DNA from: Pinus tabuliformis
Lineage: Eukaryota > Streptophyta > Pinopsida > Pinales > Pinaceae
Direction: 5' to 3'
Length of the DNA: 64,000 nucleotides
NCBI GenBank assembly: GCA_031772625.1
Contig: CM062815.1
Span: forward strand, 608,609,918 to 608,673,917
Shown piece by piece: positions 35,149-48,100 of this stretch; the first letter of the stretch is position 1; each line of letters starts with the position of its first letter. Made by a program: the position numbers and the translations under genes. The notes under the pieces were generated by a model. It ran no database searches and was not told the origin of the DNA. It was given only the letters and a program-made list of their open reading frames with translations.

Positions 35149-37035
35149 TGTAACAGCCCCAGGTTAAAATTTCATGTAATAAAAGTTAATAAACGTAAAA
35201 TAAGACCATAGTTAAGGGATACTTATTCCAAGTTGAATGTTGGGAAAAATATCCTAGTTGGAATCACTTGTTGTGTTTTATGGCTAAGGAGAAATTGGAA
35301 AGGAAAAAAGGTATTTTTGGCACATTATTTACATAAATAATGGAAATTATGACAAAGAGACAATGAAAGGTCACAGGTTGCATGCGAGGAGGAAAACGAA
35401 AAAAAAATAATGGAAATTGAAGAAATTAGAGGCCTCATCAATAAAAATACCTCAGAGCATCAGTTCGTAGCCTTTTATCACTTTAGTGTTAGAATTTGTC
35501 TCAAAGAGGAGAAACCACAAAGAGAAGAAAGAACCAAAAGGAGAAACAAAGTAAGCAAGCAAGGAAAGGAAAGGAAATGAAAAGCAAAGAAGGAAAAGAA
35601 AAGAAAAGGAAGGCAAGGATCAAGCAACTTCAGTGGGAATACTTGCATTTAATAGATTGCATGTGTGATTTCCTATTTGGTTTTGACATGAATGGTATGT
35701 GCATGTTGGTATGAGGTTCTTTTTTTGTCATTGGCATGGAATTTGTCAGGATTTGATAATGGATTTTAGCCTAGCCTTTCCATTTTGGGATAGCCATGGT
35801 GTGATGGGATTGTTCTCGGCTTGGGATTTGTATTGTCGGATGGTTACAAAATCAGGGGTGAAGAGGTCTCAAGAAAATTCCCAAGGGCCTAGGAATCCCT
35901 TGAATGGTAATGGAGGGATACATGGTAAAGCCTTAGGGTGGAGACAAGAAAATTCCTCAAGGATGGTGAAGAAATTCTGAGGCATCGAAGCCCGATTTGA
36001 TTTTGTGATCTCGGCATCGGTTTAGGTGTGATCATGGTATGGAGAGGGTGGAGGTGGTTTAACCGATGGATTTCCTTGGTTTTCTTTGGATTGTTTTATC
36101 CCATGAGATACCACATTTATGCTTGGAATATGGCACGGGGGTGATTCGCTAAAGATTGATTTGGCTCAGTCAATCTATGGTCGGGTGGAACATGGAAGTG
36201 CCGAACCCGATCGGTAATTTATTATGGTTAAAAAAGGTTAAGTTTATCTTGATTTTGGTAAGGAAATGTATTGGTTATTATGTGTCTTTAACAGTTGTTC
36301 TCTTATTTTTATGTATCTTGTGATATGCTGGTTATATGCTCTTTATAATCATGGTTATATGAGAGATCTCAATCATGACTCTATTCATGTTTTTACTTGT
36401 AACTGAATGAATAATGGATGCAAATCCTAATTGATGTTATGAAAACTAATGTGAGAATGTAGAGACCCTTATTGGTAAACCTCAGATGAGTTATCAGTCC
36501 CTTATGTTTAGAATTGTATCCATTACCTGTAGGTTTCATATCTACCAAGTGTTTGAGAGAATGCGAGTCCCAGTTGGGGATGGTCATGTCAATTCGTAGT
36601 TCCAGTTTTTGGTTTACAAGCATTGTCTTCATGTATTTTATGATTTCTAGAAGTCTCATAGCTTTCAAGGAAAAGGATAAGCCCCGACCCTCAAAAATAA
36701 CCTTAATTCTTACAGTCGTTGGCACAACATTGGAAGAAAAAGGCCATAGTCGCACTGATGCAAGCATATGGGAGCGACTAGGAACCCATAGTCGCATGGA
36801 GGCCTTGGAAAGGGAGTGACTAGGGCTCTAGGTTAGGGAAAATGTGAATTATCTCAGGGATTGGACTCCTAAGGGTCCTGTGGCACCCGAGGAAAGTCAG
36901 TAAGGTCTAGTTGTGTCGACTCCATTTCCTTAAGGTAATCTAGGAGGTTGAGTCATATCACAGTAGACCCTCATCTCATGTTTACCCCAGGTAAGCCAGT
37001 GAAAGTGGGTGGATATGAGTGGAGGCATCATTACA
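35149..37035 (+). repeat. 3' LTR of chromovirus D (right end inferred)
   Basis: The LTR starts TGTAACAGCCCC directly after the PPT. The end is placed at ATTACA (37030-37035), which mirrors TGTAA and lies just before copia-derived sequence. That would make it about 1.9 kb. It contains a purine-rich GAAAGG-type tract at about 35508-35617 and no protein domain. The start is firm; the end could be off by tens of bases. Confidence 0.65.
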
Positions 37036-38320
37036 AACATACCATTACCATGCAGTATCTAAAGGCTCTTCTCTCCAATATGTTCAAGCATTTGATGCAT
37101 AGCATGGTCTTTTCTCCAGAGACCACTAGATGTTTTGCTCCACTTTTAGGAACCACAAAACTATTGCACCCATCAATAATAGTGCTACCCAGAAGCTTGT
37201 ACAGAGCTCCAATTTGAAATTCCTGCATCAATGCGAGTGCTCCCTGAATGATCTTGCAGGTATGTTTATCAAACACTAATTTTACACCAACATCATCCAT
37301 GTTGTTTACATAAATCAATTTTTTGGCCAATGCAGATATATACAAAACACCAAGAAGTGTTCTAATCCTTCCACCTTGCAAAATCATCTTGAATTTTCCA
37401 AATTTGATGATTACTGCCTTCTTTTCATCCCCTAAGAAGACATCACCACCATCATATTTATCATACTTGTAGAACCACTCCCTATGGGGAGTGAAGTGAA
37501 AGGATGCACCTAAGTCAATCAACCATGCCTCATGATCTACATGTGTACTTGAGGAAGAAGCCAAGTTCACATCCCCACTTTCATCTGAGGTGGTTTTTTC
37601 CTCTACAGAAGGAGCATCATTAAATCCCTTTCATTTATAAGGAGTTTTATATTTACAATCCTTTTTGTAGTGCCCTTCTTTTCCACATTTCTAGCATACC
37701 TTTACAATTTTTCCTGGATATTTATATCTCTCTCTAGATTTAGATATCCCACTTGAGGACTTATTTCTATTTCCATTTTGGGACCATTCTCTTACGCATA
37801 AGACATCTCCATTCTTGCTCTCCATATTTTTCCATCTCATCTCTTTCGACAACAACCAGACTATCCCATGAATCTGGTTGAGACCACAACAAACTGATGA
37901 AATTATCTTTGTCTAAAATTTTTATATCGATAGATAATAACTCGATTACCATAGTATTATATGCTCTGACACTAAGTCTCCATCCTTCATCCTCAAGTTA
38001 TAAAAAATTACCTACATGAACAATTTTTTCACCAGAGACTTAGATGGTTATAAAGTCCCTAAATTTTCCCACAAAGCCTTTCTCGTAGCTTCCCTTGATA
38101 CATTCAAGAATATTCAATCAAAGAGACACAATTGTATTGTGCTCTTCACCTTTTGATCTAACTTTGCCTAGTCTTATGCTGAAATTATTATTGGTGTCGT
38201 GCCTGGATCTAAAAAAATCCATTGATCTCAGTTCACCAACAGATCCTCCATCTTGAGCTTCCAAAACTCAAAAATCTGACCATTAAATTTCTTTATCTAT
38301 ATCTTTCCACTATTCACCAT
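37036..38320 (-). pseudogene. Copia copy 2: gag, protease and start of GAG-pre-integrase
   Basis: This is the same element family as 1-961. The gag ATG is at 38320, the gag core at about 38150-37750, the zinc knuckle at about 37705-37660, and the protease (WLIDLGASFHFTPHREWF) at about 37540-37487. The frame runs into a pre-integrase segment at about 37100. D-S-G-A is again changed to D-L-G-A. The left end stops abruptly against the chromovirus D LTR. Several stops and indels occur. Confidence 0.85.
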
Positions 38321-38340
38321 CTTCTTTCACTACAAGAATA

Positions 38341-38948
38341 TGATCCAGACTTATGCAGGAATGCAATAGAATACACATATAAACAGAAACACAGAGATAC
38401 AATAGAAATAAAACTTCATTTCATTAATATCAAAGAACTAAAATATGCTTACATACAGAATGGAAATAATCTGGGTCAAGCTATGGTAGCTTATCTCTGA
38501 GAAGAATGTGGTGGCTACATGCCTCTTAGCTATGTTACAGTGAGGGTCAAGGACATTTTTATTTTTGAACAGCAAAGTGAAACCATAAAAAACCAAAAAC
38601 CTAACCCTAGGAGATGGAACGTGAAGAGTTTGTGGGTCCCATTCTGTTTAGTTGGGCTTCCGACTTCTTGGGGTTGTAACTTGGTCATATGATCTTTGCT
38701 TGTTGTGTACGATACCTCACTATAAATATATCTCTGAGTACTAAAGAATTTTGGCAGCCCCATGCCTATGGAAATGGGCCTACTTTGGACCTAAAAAAAT
38801 GTTGTTTAAGAGGTCAAAATAAATTTGGAAGTTCAAGACTCGAAAAACTACTAAAAAGAGTAAAATTTGCTATAATCAAGGAAATTGATGAAACCAAATG
38901 GAGGTCTAGGTGGAATAGGTGGGTAGCCATCGATATCCTCCTAGATCA
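38341..38948 (-). repeat. 3' LTR of G2
   Basis: This 608-bp LTR has intact termini TGATC/GATCA. It shares many variants with 982-1591 that 6187-6800 lacks. Confidence 0.88.
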
Positions 38949-40330
38949 TTCCTTCCCTGATTGGAAGCAATGTTGCCCATTGCATGCATAGCCTCCATGA
39001 GGTGAGGAAATTTTTGTTGAACTTTGTCCGTGGTGAGACACTTGCCCCGGTGAAGGATTTGGATGTATTTGATAATGCGATATAGCTAGATCCTTTACTA
39101 GAGAGTGTTCTTGATCTATGTGTCCATACTACTACCAATTGTGGCCTGTTCAATGTAGCTTGGGTTGATCTCTGTTGGATTCAGCTGCTCAGCAATATCT
39201 GATTTGTCCAATAATGGGGGAAAGTATGGCAACAATCATTCCACATTGAATATTAGGTGCAGGCCAAGGAATGGTGGAATGTTGAGCTCAAAATAATTAT
39301 CCACAATTGCCTTAGTGATGGTGTAAGGTCCATATTAGAGTAGGTGAAGCTTGCGATAGGCCCAAGCTAGGAACTCCTTCTGCAAATGTAACCAAACTTT
39401 GTCGCCCACCTAGGAATTTTGTGGTACCCGATACTGGTCATGATGATATTTGTACTTAAAATTTTCTTTGTAAACTATATCATGGGCCTGATGGAGGATG
39501 TGTTGAATGTACTCAATGAAGTTTTTAATTTGGTCGGCTTCAGATTGGACATGAGCTGAATCTGCCTGAGTAGCTAGAAGTGGTATGGAAACATCAATGG
39601 GACATAGTGGTTTGAATCCCAATCCCACCTGAAAGGGGTTGTGGCCCTTTGAGTTGTGGAGGGATCTATTGTAGCTGTGCTAGAAATCAGGGATACTTTT
39701 GTCCCATGTGTGTGGATGCTTCAAGTTGTACATTGTAGGATGTTCACAATCATCTTGTTGACGACCTTTATCTGGCTATCAGTTTGGGTGTGGAAGGTTG
39801 TGGACTTAGTGAGCTTGGTATCTAACAATAACCAAAGGCTTGACCACAATGCACTTAGGAACCTTTATTCCCAATCTGAGATAATGGATTATGGGATCCC
39901 AAAGTGTACCCATACTCATTCAAAGAAGATTTTAGCAGCGGAGTTTGTTGTGATACTCTACTTGCAGGTCGTCAAAATGACCATCTTAGAGAATTTTTCG
40001 ATGACCACAAAAACAAATTTGTTTACATGCTTAGTAGAAGGTTGGCCTGAAATTCAATCCATGGAGATTGATTCCGAGGTTTGGCTAGGAGTAGGAAAAT
40101 GGGTATACAAGCCTTGCCTCTTGATTGTAGGTTTGGAAATAAAGAAAGCAGTGCAAGATTTGATGTACTTACCAACATTGCATCGATGTTTTGGCCAATA
40201 AAGATACTTATTCAGTACTGTCACTGTCTTTTCTAGCCCATAATCTGTAGCGAATTGACTATTGTGTTCCTGCCAAATCATCTTCTCACACTTGCTTGAA
40301 GGTACATAGAGGTATACCATGTGGCATAAT
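38949..40330 (-). pseudogene. G2 integrase with C-terminal tail
   Basis: The zinc-domain segment (40320-40054) includes KHRCNVGKYIKSC and ISKPTIKRQGLYTHF. The core third motif reads FHTQTDSQIKVVNKM, where the catalytic glutamate is changed to lysine, at about 39800-39750. The post-core segment starts with GLGFKPLCPIDVSIPLL (39628). The tail near 39150-38960 has QQKFPHLMEAMHAMG. There are multiple frame breaks. Confidence 0.8.
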
Positions 40331-40699
40331 AGTGTGTCCCGAAGGTGAAATTATAGAAATTTATTACCTTCCAAGAGAATCTGGTATGTGGTGCCAAATT
40401 TTGGATCACTCTTGTAAATATGTGGCCATTCCAACATCTCGTATCAACAATAGTAGAGCACAATGGTTATTTCCCTGACCGGCAGCTCGCTAAGGAATCC
40501 TGCAACATTATTGTTGTTTCCCTTCTTGTACTTAATGTTCAAATGTAAATGTTATGGGTATGTGGACCATTTTTGAAGGTGATCATCTTGTAACTTTCCT
40601 TTTTTCTATATGAACAACAGGGGTTGGTGGTCTATGTGGATTACCATTACCTTCCCCGTATTGCAATGTTTCCATTATTGACAAGCCTGCATAATGAAA

Positions 40700-41800
40700 T
40701 ACATCTCTTTTTCATAGGTGGGATACTTTCAGACTGTGTTTGATAGTGTCTCACTGTGACATGCTACCGGATGCCCTTGCTGAGTAAGACATGCACCTTT
40801 AGAATATTTGGAGGTATTTGTCTCAATCTCAAATGGTTGTTGTAGGTCTGGTAATGTGAGCACTAGTGTAGAGTAGAGGCGATGCTTCAAATCAAAAAAT
40901 GCCTTATGTTGGGATTTGGACCAAAATAAATTTACTTTTTCTCTGCCCTTAGTGACTTGACTTAATGGCTAAGTGATATCAAAGAAACAAAACACAAACC
41001 TATGTAGAAATTGGTTAGACCCAAAAAGTTGCAGAGTTCTATTAGAGTGGTTGGGGATGGCCAGTCCTGAATAACTTGTGTCTTAGCTGAGTCCACATGC
41101 ACACCTCGCTCATCAATGATATGCCCCAAATATTGAACCTGGGTCATACCAAAAGTGCATTTCTCCAAATTGGCACACAATTTATGTTGACGTGGGGTTT
41201 TGACGACCTGTTAAATATGGTGAAGGTACTCATCCCAACTCTAGCTGAAGATCATGATGTCATCCAAATACACTAGCAGAGATGATTTGGTCGAGGGAAA
41301 CAAGATGTCGTCCATCAATATCATGAAGGTCGTGGGGGAATTTGTTAACCCAAAATTCATGACCAACCATTCAAAAAGGCCCTCCTCAAATTTGAAGGAA
41401 GTCTTCCACACATCAGAGGGTTTGATTGGTACCTGGCGATATCTGGACTTCAAGTCATTCTTGCTAAAATATTTGCCTCCCCTTGAGCTGGTCCATAAGG
41501 TCATCAATCCACAGGATTAAATACCTATTCCAGACAGTGATATTATTCAGTTCCCGATAGTCAATATAGAGTCTCCAAGTCCCATCTTTCTTCTGTACCA
41601 ACACAATCGGGCTCCCACAAGGTGATGAACTTGGCCTGATGTGCCCTTTCTACAACAGCTCCAGAATCTACCTCTTGATTTCATCGTTCTCCATAACAGA
41701 GTGTCGATAGATCGGTCCATTAGGTAGTGGTGTGCCTGGGGTCATATAAATGGAGTTCTTAACATGACAGTGTAGAGGTACCCTTATGGGTTAGGTGAAT
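40700..41800 (-). pseudogene. G2 reverse transcriptase and RNase H
   Basis: 41507-41241 on the minus strand is open, with YFSKNDLKSRYRQVPIKPSD, EWLVMNFGLTNSPTTFM and YLDDIMIF (YLDD at 41259-41270). 41180-40962 continues RT with CTFGMTQVQYLGHIIDERGV, the expected thumb region. RNase H beyond this is badly eroded. Confidence 0.8.
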
Positions 41801-41879
41801 ATGCCCTTGTAGTCCTCCCTCCACAACCGTGTCCATATATTATTAGCATGTGGAGGAGACCTATCTAGAGGCCATGGAT

Positions 41880-43048
41880 GTGGCCATAATATTCTTCTTT
41901 CCTTGAGTGTGAATCATAAGGAAGACAAATTTCTCGGTTTGGGAAATGATCTTAATGCATTGCTTCGTAGAGATAAAATAGATGATGGTAGATGGTGCTA
42001 CCTCCGGTATCCTATATAACTTATTTCCCAAATTAATAACAATGCAAGGCCTAGACTCATACACAACATGCTGCTTCCACAAGTATGGTTGGCCTAATAA
42101 TACATCACAAAATTTAAGAGGAGAAACATCACACAGTACCTCATCTGTGAAGGGCTTCAAGATGTAAGGGAGGTGCCATTATTAGCTAACACGGAGATCT
42201 CATCCTTAGTGAAGCCATGTGATGGTTTATGAATGTGGGTGTGGTGTGGTTGGTAGACCCAACCGATTCACAACCTCTACTAAAATGAGGTTATTTTGGC
42301 TCCCGCTATCGACAATGAACTACAGCAGAGAACCCTTCACCCACATTTGTGAGTGGAAGAGACGCTCCTCCTCCTCTAGATCTTCGGGCTCAACCCTCTG
42401 GATCTTGGTGGTGGCAATGGTGACACTAGGCTCCACATCAATAATATTTTTCCTTTTTTCATTCCCCTTATCGAGTTCTCACTCATATTCAAAACATGCA
42501 TCTGATTCGGAAGCCTTCAGATTGGCCACCAATGATTTTTTGGCTCAATACTCACTTATGTTGTGAGTTGGGCTCTTATGGAACTCACACGATTTTCCTA
42601 TGTCCTTCTTTGTCTTTATAATTTTTTATTTGCTTGTGGCTTTGGCGGGTTGTCGTGGGTTGCTGCACCTTGGATTTATCCTTTGTTCTTTAGCTTAAGG
42701 GCACCTTTCCCTTAATTCAGATTCGTATATCCAAAATCTCACTTCGTCTATTTAAATTTCTACTCAATCTTGATAGCATATCGATAGGTGGCATTGAGCG
42801 AGGATATATCTAGGAACTCAATCCCATATTGGATGTACTTATGTAGATAGTCATGGTACTTGAGTACAAAATTCCACTCAGAATCCTCGATATCCAACTT
42901 TGTGTGAAAGGTATGAAAAATATTTGTGAACACCGACACATCATGGTCCCTTCCCTACTGCAGTGTGGCCCACTTTATGTATTTATCTTCATAGCTGCTG
43001 ATAGGGTAATACTACTCCTTGATGGTGTCTTGGAAAGAATTCCAAGTG
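41880..43048 (-). pseudogene. G2 protease and partial gag
   Basis: 42160-41861 encodes a pre-RT segment with VLLGQPYLWKQHVVYESRP. The protease D-S-G motif lies at about 42320-42290 within sequence paralleling 4862-5071. Gag fragments run from about 42450 to the break at 43048, where similarity to G1 ends abruptly. Confidence 0.7.
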
Positions 43049-43466
43049 TGTGGGACTTATTGTCACTCCTAAAGACAACCTTGGATTACTTACAAGACCA
43101 ACGTCTGGGCACATCTAAATTCTACGTATCTTATATGATCCTCAAGAAACAAGAGGCATCGTATGCATCTTTTACACATAGTAATTACAAATATACAAAT
43201 ATACGCATAACAACATGGGTTGTTCCTTAATACAAGGATATAATCCATGTACTTATGGTATCCTTTCACATATACAACTCAAAATAATAAGGGAAAAACA
43301 AGTGGAGGTCGAGTAATCAAGGACTTATAGTTTAATCAAATTTTGCAGAATAATGAGAGAAGAGAAGGAGAATACCAACTCATCACATAGAGCTTGAAAC
43401 TTCAAGAGTTATATACTTATCTGAGCTAAAGATAGACCGATGGATGTAATAAGAGTGAATGCTATG
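43049..43466. other. Unassigned 418-bp fragment
   Basis: The segment begins TGTGGGACTT where G2 stops and ends at the element C LTR start. I see no protein domain and no second copy in the window. It could be a truncated LTR or a remnant of older sequence into which C inserted. Confidence 0.4.
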
Positions 43467-44345
43467 TGTTATGCTCCTATACCAATAGGTGTCATATTTC
43501 ATGATTGACTTGATGAGCTCTGTAATATGTTAATACCTTTTCATGTTGCAAAGGTTTTTGATATTTTCAAAAAATCCAAAAATTTAAAAAATGTAAAGAG
43601 GGTATACCCTAAAAGAAAAATCTAAGGGTAAAAAGAATAAAATGGTCAAAAAATGAGAAGAAATGAACCCCAAACAAAAATAGACCAGGAAAGTGTGCAA
43701 GTCTAAATGCCACTACCATTTCAGTTTCTGTAATAAACAATTGTGTGCAACTTGTTACACCTATGCCAGAATTCATGAAGAGTCAAACTGTTTAAACTTG
43801 GCTCTTTCATTTTTTCAATTTCATGTTGTAGATAGAGAATAAAATATGACCAAACTATTTAATCTTGGTAGATAAGTAGATAGGTAGAGTGAATAAAAGG
43901 AGCTCAACAGTTTAATTTGAGCCCTTGGATGTAATAATGTTAGATTTAGATAGACTTCCATATGTAATAGAAAAAGTGTGATAAGGGCTTGCCAGTCTAA
44001 GTGCACCCTAATAAAGAAGAAAAAATGTCAGGCTAAAGTAGGTAGGGTAGGTAGATGATGTTGCAGAATAATACTTGTGATGAAAAAATGCTTCATAAAT
44101 TTTTTCTAAGTAAAAAACCTATTTAACTTAGGAAATGCATAATATCATTTGAAAGACCCCTTTTCCACTTTAGCCTAAGTTTGAATGTATACTTCAATGT
44201 TTTTGCTTAGTGCTTTCCATTACATTTTGCATATTAACTTATTAACAATTATTATATAAATCTCGATAAATTAACCTAAAAACCCCCACATTTTATATAA
44301 TTCCTACCCGATGGTATATAACCATTATATAGTATAAAACAGAGA

Positions 44346-44422
44346 TTAACAAGCTTATCCGAAGTTTGTTAATAACCTTTCCCTGCCACACTAAAGGGAT
44401 TAATTAACCCTCGGTTAATTAA
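44346..44422. promoter_or_regulatory. Two adjacent palindromes in U3, first copy
   Basis: TTAACAAGCTT and AAGTTTGTTAA flank ATCCG (44346-44372, one mismatch). TTAATTAACC and GGTTAATTAA flank CTC (44400-44422, perfect). They lie about 700 bp upstream of the U3 ORF. A bZIP-type TGACGTCA is further on, at 44710-44717. A regulatory role is inferred from conservation and symmetry. Confidence 0.55.
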
Positions 44423-45121
44423 CAACCTATATATCCAATCGTGCCCCACTGCATAACTCCGCGCCATGTCCCACATCCGTCCACCGTTCGATCAAATCAT
44501 TCCCATCTGACGGTCGACAGTGATATTGCGATCACCCTTCCCACCTCGTTTTAACCTGTGATCGCCTGGAGGTTTTCCGCCGTACCCCCGCCACGCGTTG
44601 CCCACTCCATATGCTCGCTCGCCTCTGTTCAAAACTGCCTAGCCCCAAAAGCAGTGCGACGCTTACCGCTTAACAACCTTCCGCATAACGACAACACATC
44701 CCATCACGTTGACGTCATCTGCCTAATAAATGAAAAAAGACCTGCCAAACCGAATTTCGTTAAATAAACGATAAAATGTCATTTTTGCTGAAGTTTTTTG
44801 CGTCCAAACTCCCATGCAAAGTAACGACTAAATTCACTACACCAGCTTTTCAGCCTACCACCTGGCCAAGAAACTCCAGCGTCATGCTTTGCAATCCACC
44901 AACCAACCTGCAATTATATAGTTTACCTATTTAATTTAGTTATTTATTCATTTTTCCATGTAACCCTGCAATTTCAGTTTTCCATTGAGAATTCTACCAG
45001 CGAAAGCCAAAATTCAAGTTAAAGACAGTCTATAATTACCATAAAAGACCCCAAAACTGTTTTTTAGTCTATTTTTTCCACAGAAAGCCCGAATTCCAGT
45101 TTGAATACACAAGAACCAAAT

Positions 45122-48100
45122 ATGGAAACTCCCATAGCCCTGAATGTCGCACCCTTGAATGCACCCCATAAAGACTTAGATTATCTACCCCTGGCTGACA
45201 AATATTTCCAAATAAAAGATTTATCTGGTGACAGGAACCATCTTCAGGCCTTTTGCCAGGTCAGAGATAGCTATCTAAACAACTCTAACATTTTGGGACT
45301 GTGGGAATCTAACCTTCCCATGTATTTCCTCCCCTCAGTCCATGTTTTCCCAGAATAATTCATCATTGTTGTGCCAACTATGACCCTATCCATAGATCAG
45401 TTATGTCCCCATCCCAAACTGTCATTTTTCCCATAATTGCCAAGTCCATTAATGAAATGATATAGTTTCACTCCACTCAGCCCCTTGCTCCTCTTTCCAT
45501 GGGTTATCTACTTGAAAAAGCATCTCAATTGCCCACATTAGAGATAAGCCGTATTGCTCATACCTTCATGATACCAAAGCACCAGCCTAAAGATCCACCT
45601 CCTTATCTGCAGACTTTTTTCATTGAAATTGGTAGACTCATTGTTGAAATGATATCCTTGATCATGGGATTCGTTTCCAGTGAATATGTTGATGACATCA
45701 CCTTAGTTTTACTATCAATGTTTACTCCAGGACAGCCTCCTGCTGTCATATATGACTATGCTACTTTCATTGCCAACAAAATCCATCATCAATTCATAAA
45801 TTTGGAGAGGGAAGGAGTCTTCAAATATTCATCTTTTATATACCATCTTTTGTTGTATCATCAGCCAGACAACTTTTCTTTCCCCATCAGGAAATTGGAC
45901 TCAAAAGGAAATCGAAGGTCTGTGATTTTTTGGAGTTCCATCTTTCATAATACCAGTGAGTCCCCTTATACTCATAATGAGTTCATTGACTGGTTTGTAC
46001 ATCCAGCAACCACTTTATTGATGGGAGTTTCCCCTCCTAGGATCACTAGTGACATGAAGAAGATTCTGCAACTCTCTAAACAGTACATGATAGGTGACAG
46101 GTACCTGTATCAAAATCACATAGAAATCAGAATGTATGGGTGTGAACTTTGCCCTTTTAAGTTACCTAAATATGTGCCCATGAGATTATTTTCACTAGAA
46201 TATTTTAAAGAACTTATAAATGCAGACTTAGTCCATTTTTGTAGCACAATGAAAAAGGCTTAGCTAAGAATCAAGAACCACTTAGGACCTTTTGTCATGA
46301 ATTCTAGGGACACATGGCAAGAAGCTAAAAAGATTTTAGAAGACCACCTTAGATTGAAGAAAAGTTTTCGGTGGGTGCCATATGACCCAAATAGTTTCAT
46401 ATGTGACAGAAGGACAAAGAACAGGCTATCAGTGTATATACATCATAGGATCCCAGAAATTGAACAATTTGCAAATCAGGATGAATGGGTAGAAGGGACC
46501 CTAATAGAAGAAATTAGTGAGCAGGAAAAGATGGAAATTGCTATGAAAGATCTTGAGAAATCCCTTGACCTAGACTCTTTTGGATAGGTATCATTCAAGC
46601 TGCCTCAACAATCAGAATTTGGTACATCTTTTGCTAGAACTTCTCAACAGCCTGCACAAGAAACCAGCATACCAATTACAAAAACTTCCAAAGGCAAAGA
46701 AGTAGAGACCACAGAGTAGCCTACAATGATTGATTAGCCTGGAAAGACCAAAGAACAGATTCATGTACAGATTCCTCCAGCCCAAACTAAAGTAGTAGAA
46801 ATTCCAGCATTGCAAACTCCTCTAAATCAGGAAAGAAACAAAAAGAGGGACAGAGAAACCACCACACCTATCAGTGGACCTACAAAACAACCTAGAGCAA
46901 AGAGACAAAGATTGAATCCTCTTTCAGAAGAGGAAATCATTGAAGAAACCATAAACAGCTATAGAGAAGAAGGAGAGGTGAGCCAACAAACTCCCCCATT
47001 GGGAGGAACCTCACCTAGCTCACAAAGGCAGGAAATAGAAGGACAACACAGTTTAGTAGTATCATCCACCAGGCCACAAAACAAACAGGCCTCAGAAATT
47101 AAGAAGACATTTACAGAGACAAAATCCAGGAATGATCCAGTAAGGCTTCAAATTTATAATCAATATCTGAAGATGGCCCCCTCAAACTAGTAGAGATTGA
47201 TGTCAGCTTATGATATTAAAGAAGGCAAAATGTTAATGAGTTATTTTAAGCCAAATGTGCAAGAACCTCAGTTAGCAGCAGATTACATCAGAACAAATTT
47301 GGAGGTCCTAGCCAAAGATATTCATCCTATGGACTAGATTAAACTTCACAAGCAAACTGGGGAAATGGTCTATTCCACACTGGCTGACAAAGCAATGATG
47401 GCCCACAAGCTACAAAATTCCTTGGATAATACAGCTAATCAACTTCACTTAGAGAAAGCCTCTTCTCTGGCCAAGGATAACAAAATCAAAACATTAGAAG
47501 AGATCATCATTGGATTGGGATATGATCCCAAAGATGCTAAAGGCATATAGGCTCTGATCAAGAAGAAAGAAGAGGACATTGCTGCCCTGAGGAAACAACT
47601 GAAGCTACCTCCTTCAAGGCATCCTCAGGCAGCAGAAGTTATACAACAAAAATCAGAAGAAGATATGATCGACCTACTACTGAAACTTAATGAAAGATTG
47701 AATGATACAGAGCAGGCATTAGAGAAGGCACTAAATGAAAAGGTGGGAAAGTCGACCTCTCAGCCTCCTGATGTAACTCCCATAGTCTCAACAGTAGTCC
47801 CTTCTACACTTGGAACAACGTTGGCTCCAAACATCCCAATAGGCATTACAAGCACATCAACAACAGGAACAACGTCAGGTAACAGTACTAATATGAGCAC
47901 TAAAGAATTGATAAAGGCCATGGAAGAACTGAAATTACAAGTGTCAGAATTAAAACAAGCAAAAGAACAATTGGCTAATATAGAAAAGAAGTATGATGCC
48001 TTAAAAATAAGTGTTGCAGAAAAAACCAAGGAGATTAAAGCCTTAGAAAGGAAAGTTAAAACTTTAGAACAAGAGCTCACTTTTGACAAGCCTCTGGCAG

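Larger units (their letters stand above)
18713..37035 (+). mobile_element. Chromovirus D, 3' part, interrupted by element A
   Basis: The D sequence consists of 18713-19407 (integrase C-terminal half), then after element A 34846-35148 (last codons, untranslated region, PPT) and an LTR from 35149. Its 5' part is not in the window and probably lies to the left, displaced by element B. The frame on both sides of element A matches across the 5-bp target duplication, which shows that the two parts belong together. Confidence 0.8.
38341..43048 (-). mobile_element. Gypsy element G2, second copy of G1, truncated at its 5' end
   Basis: It aligns with 982-5688 over its whole length. It has the 3' LTR (38341-38948), PPT, integrase, RT/RNase H, protease and part of gag. 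It stops at 43048, so it has no 5' LTR or PBS. It lies at the same site relative to copia gag as G1: the left junction is about 20 bp from the gag ATG in both, and the flanking pentamers are GAATA here and GAATC there. Confidence 0.88.

Noticed and set aside
35508..35980. Open frames in the chromovirus D LTR
   Set aside because: The first is a Lys/Glu-rich translation of a purine tract and the second has no recognisable domain.
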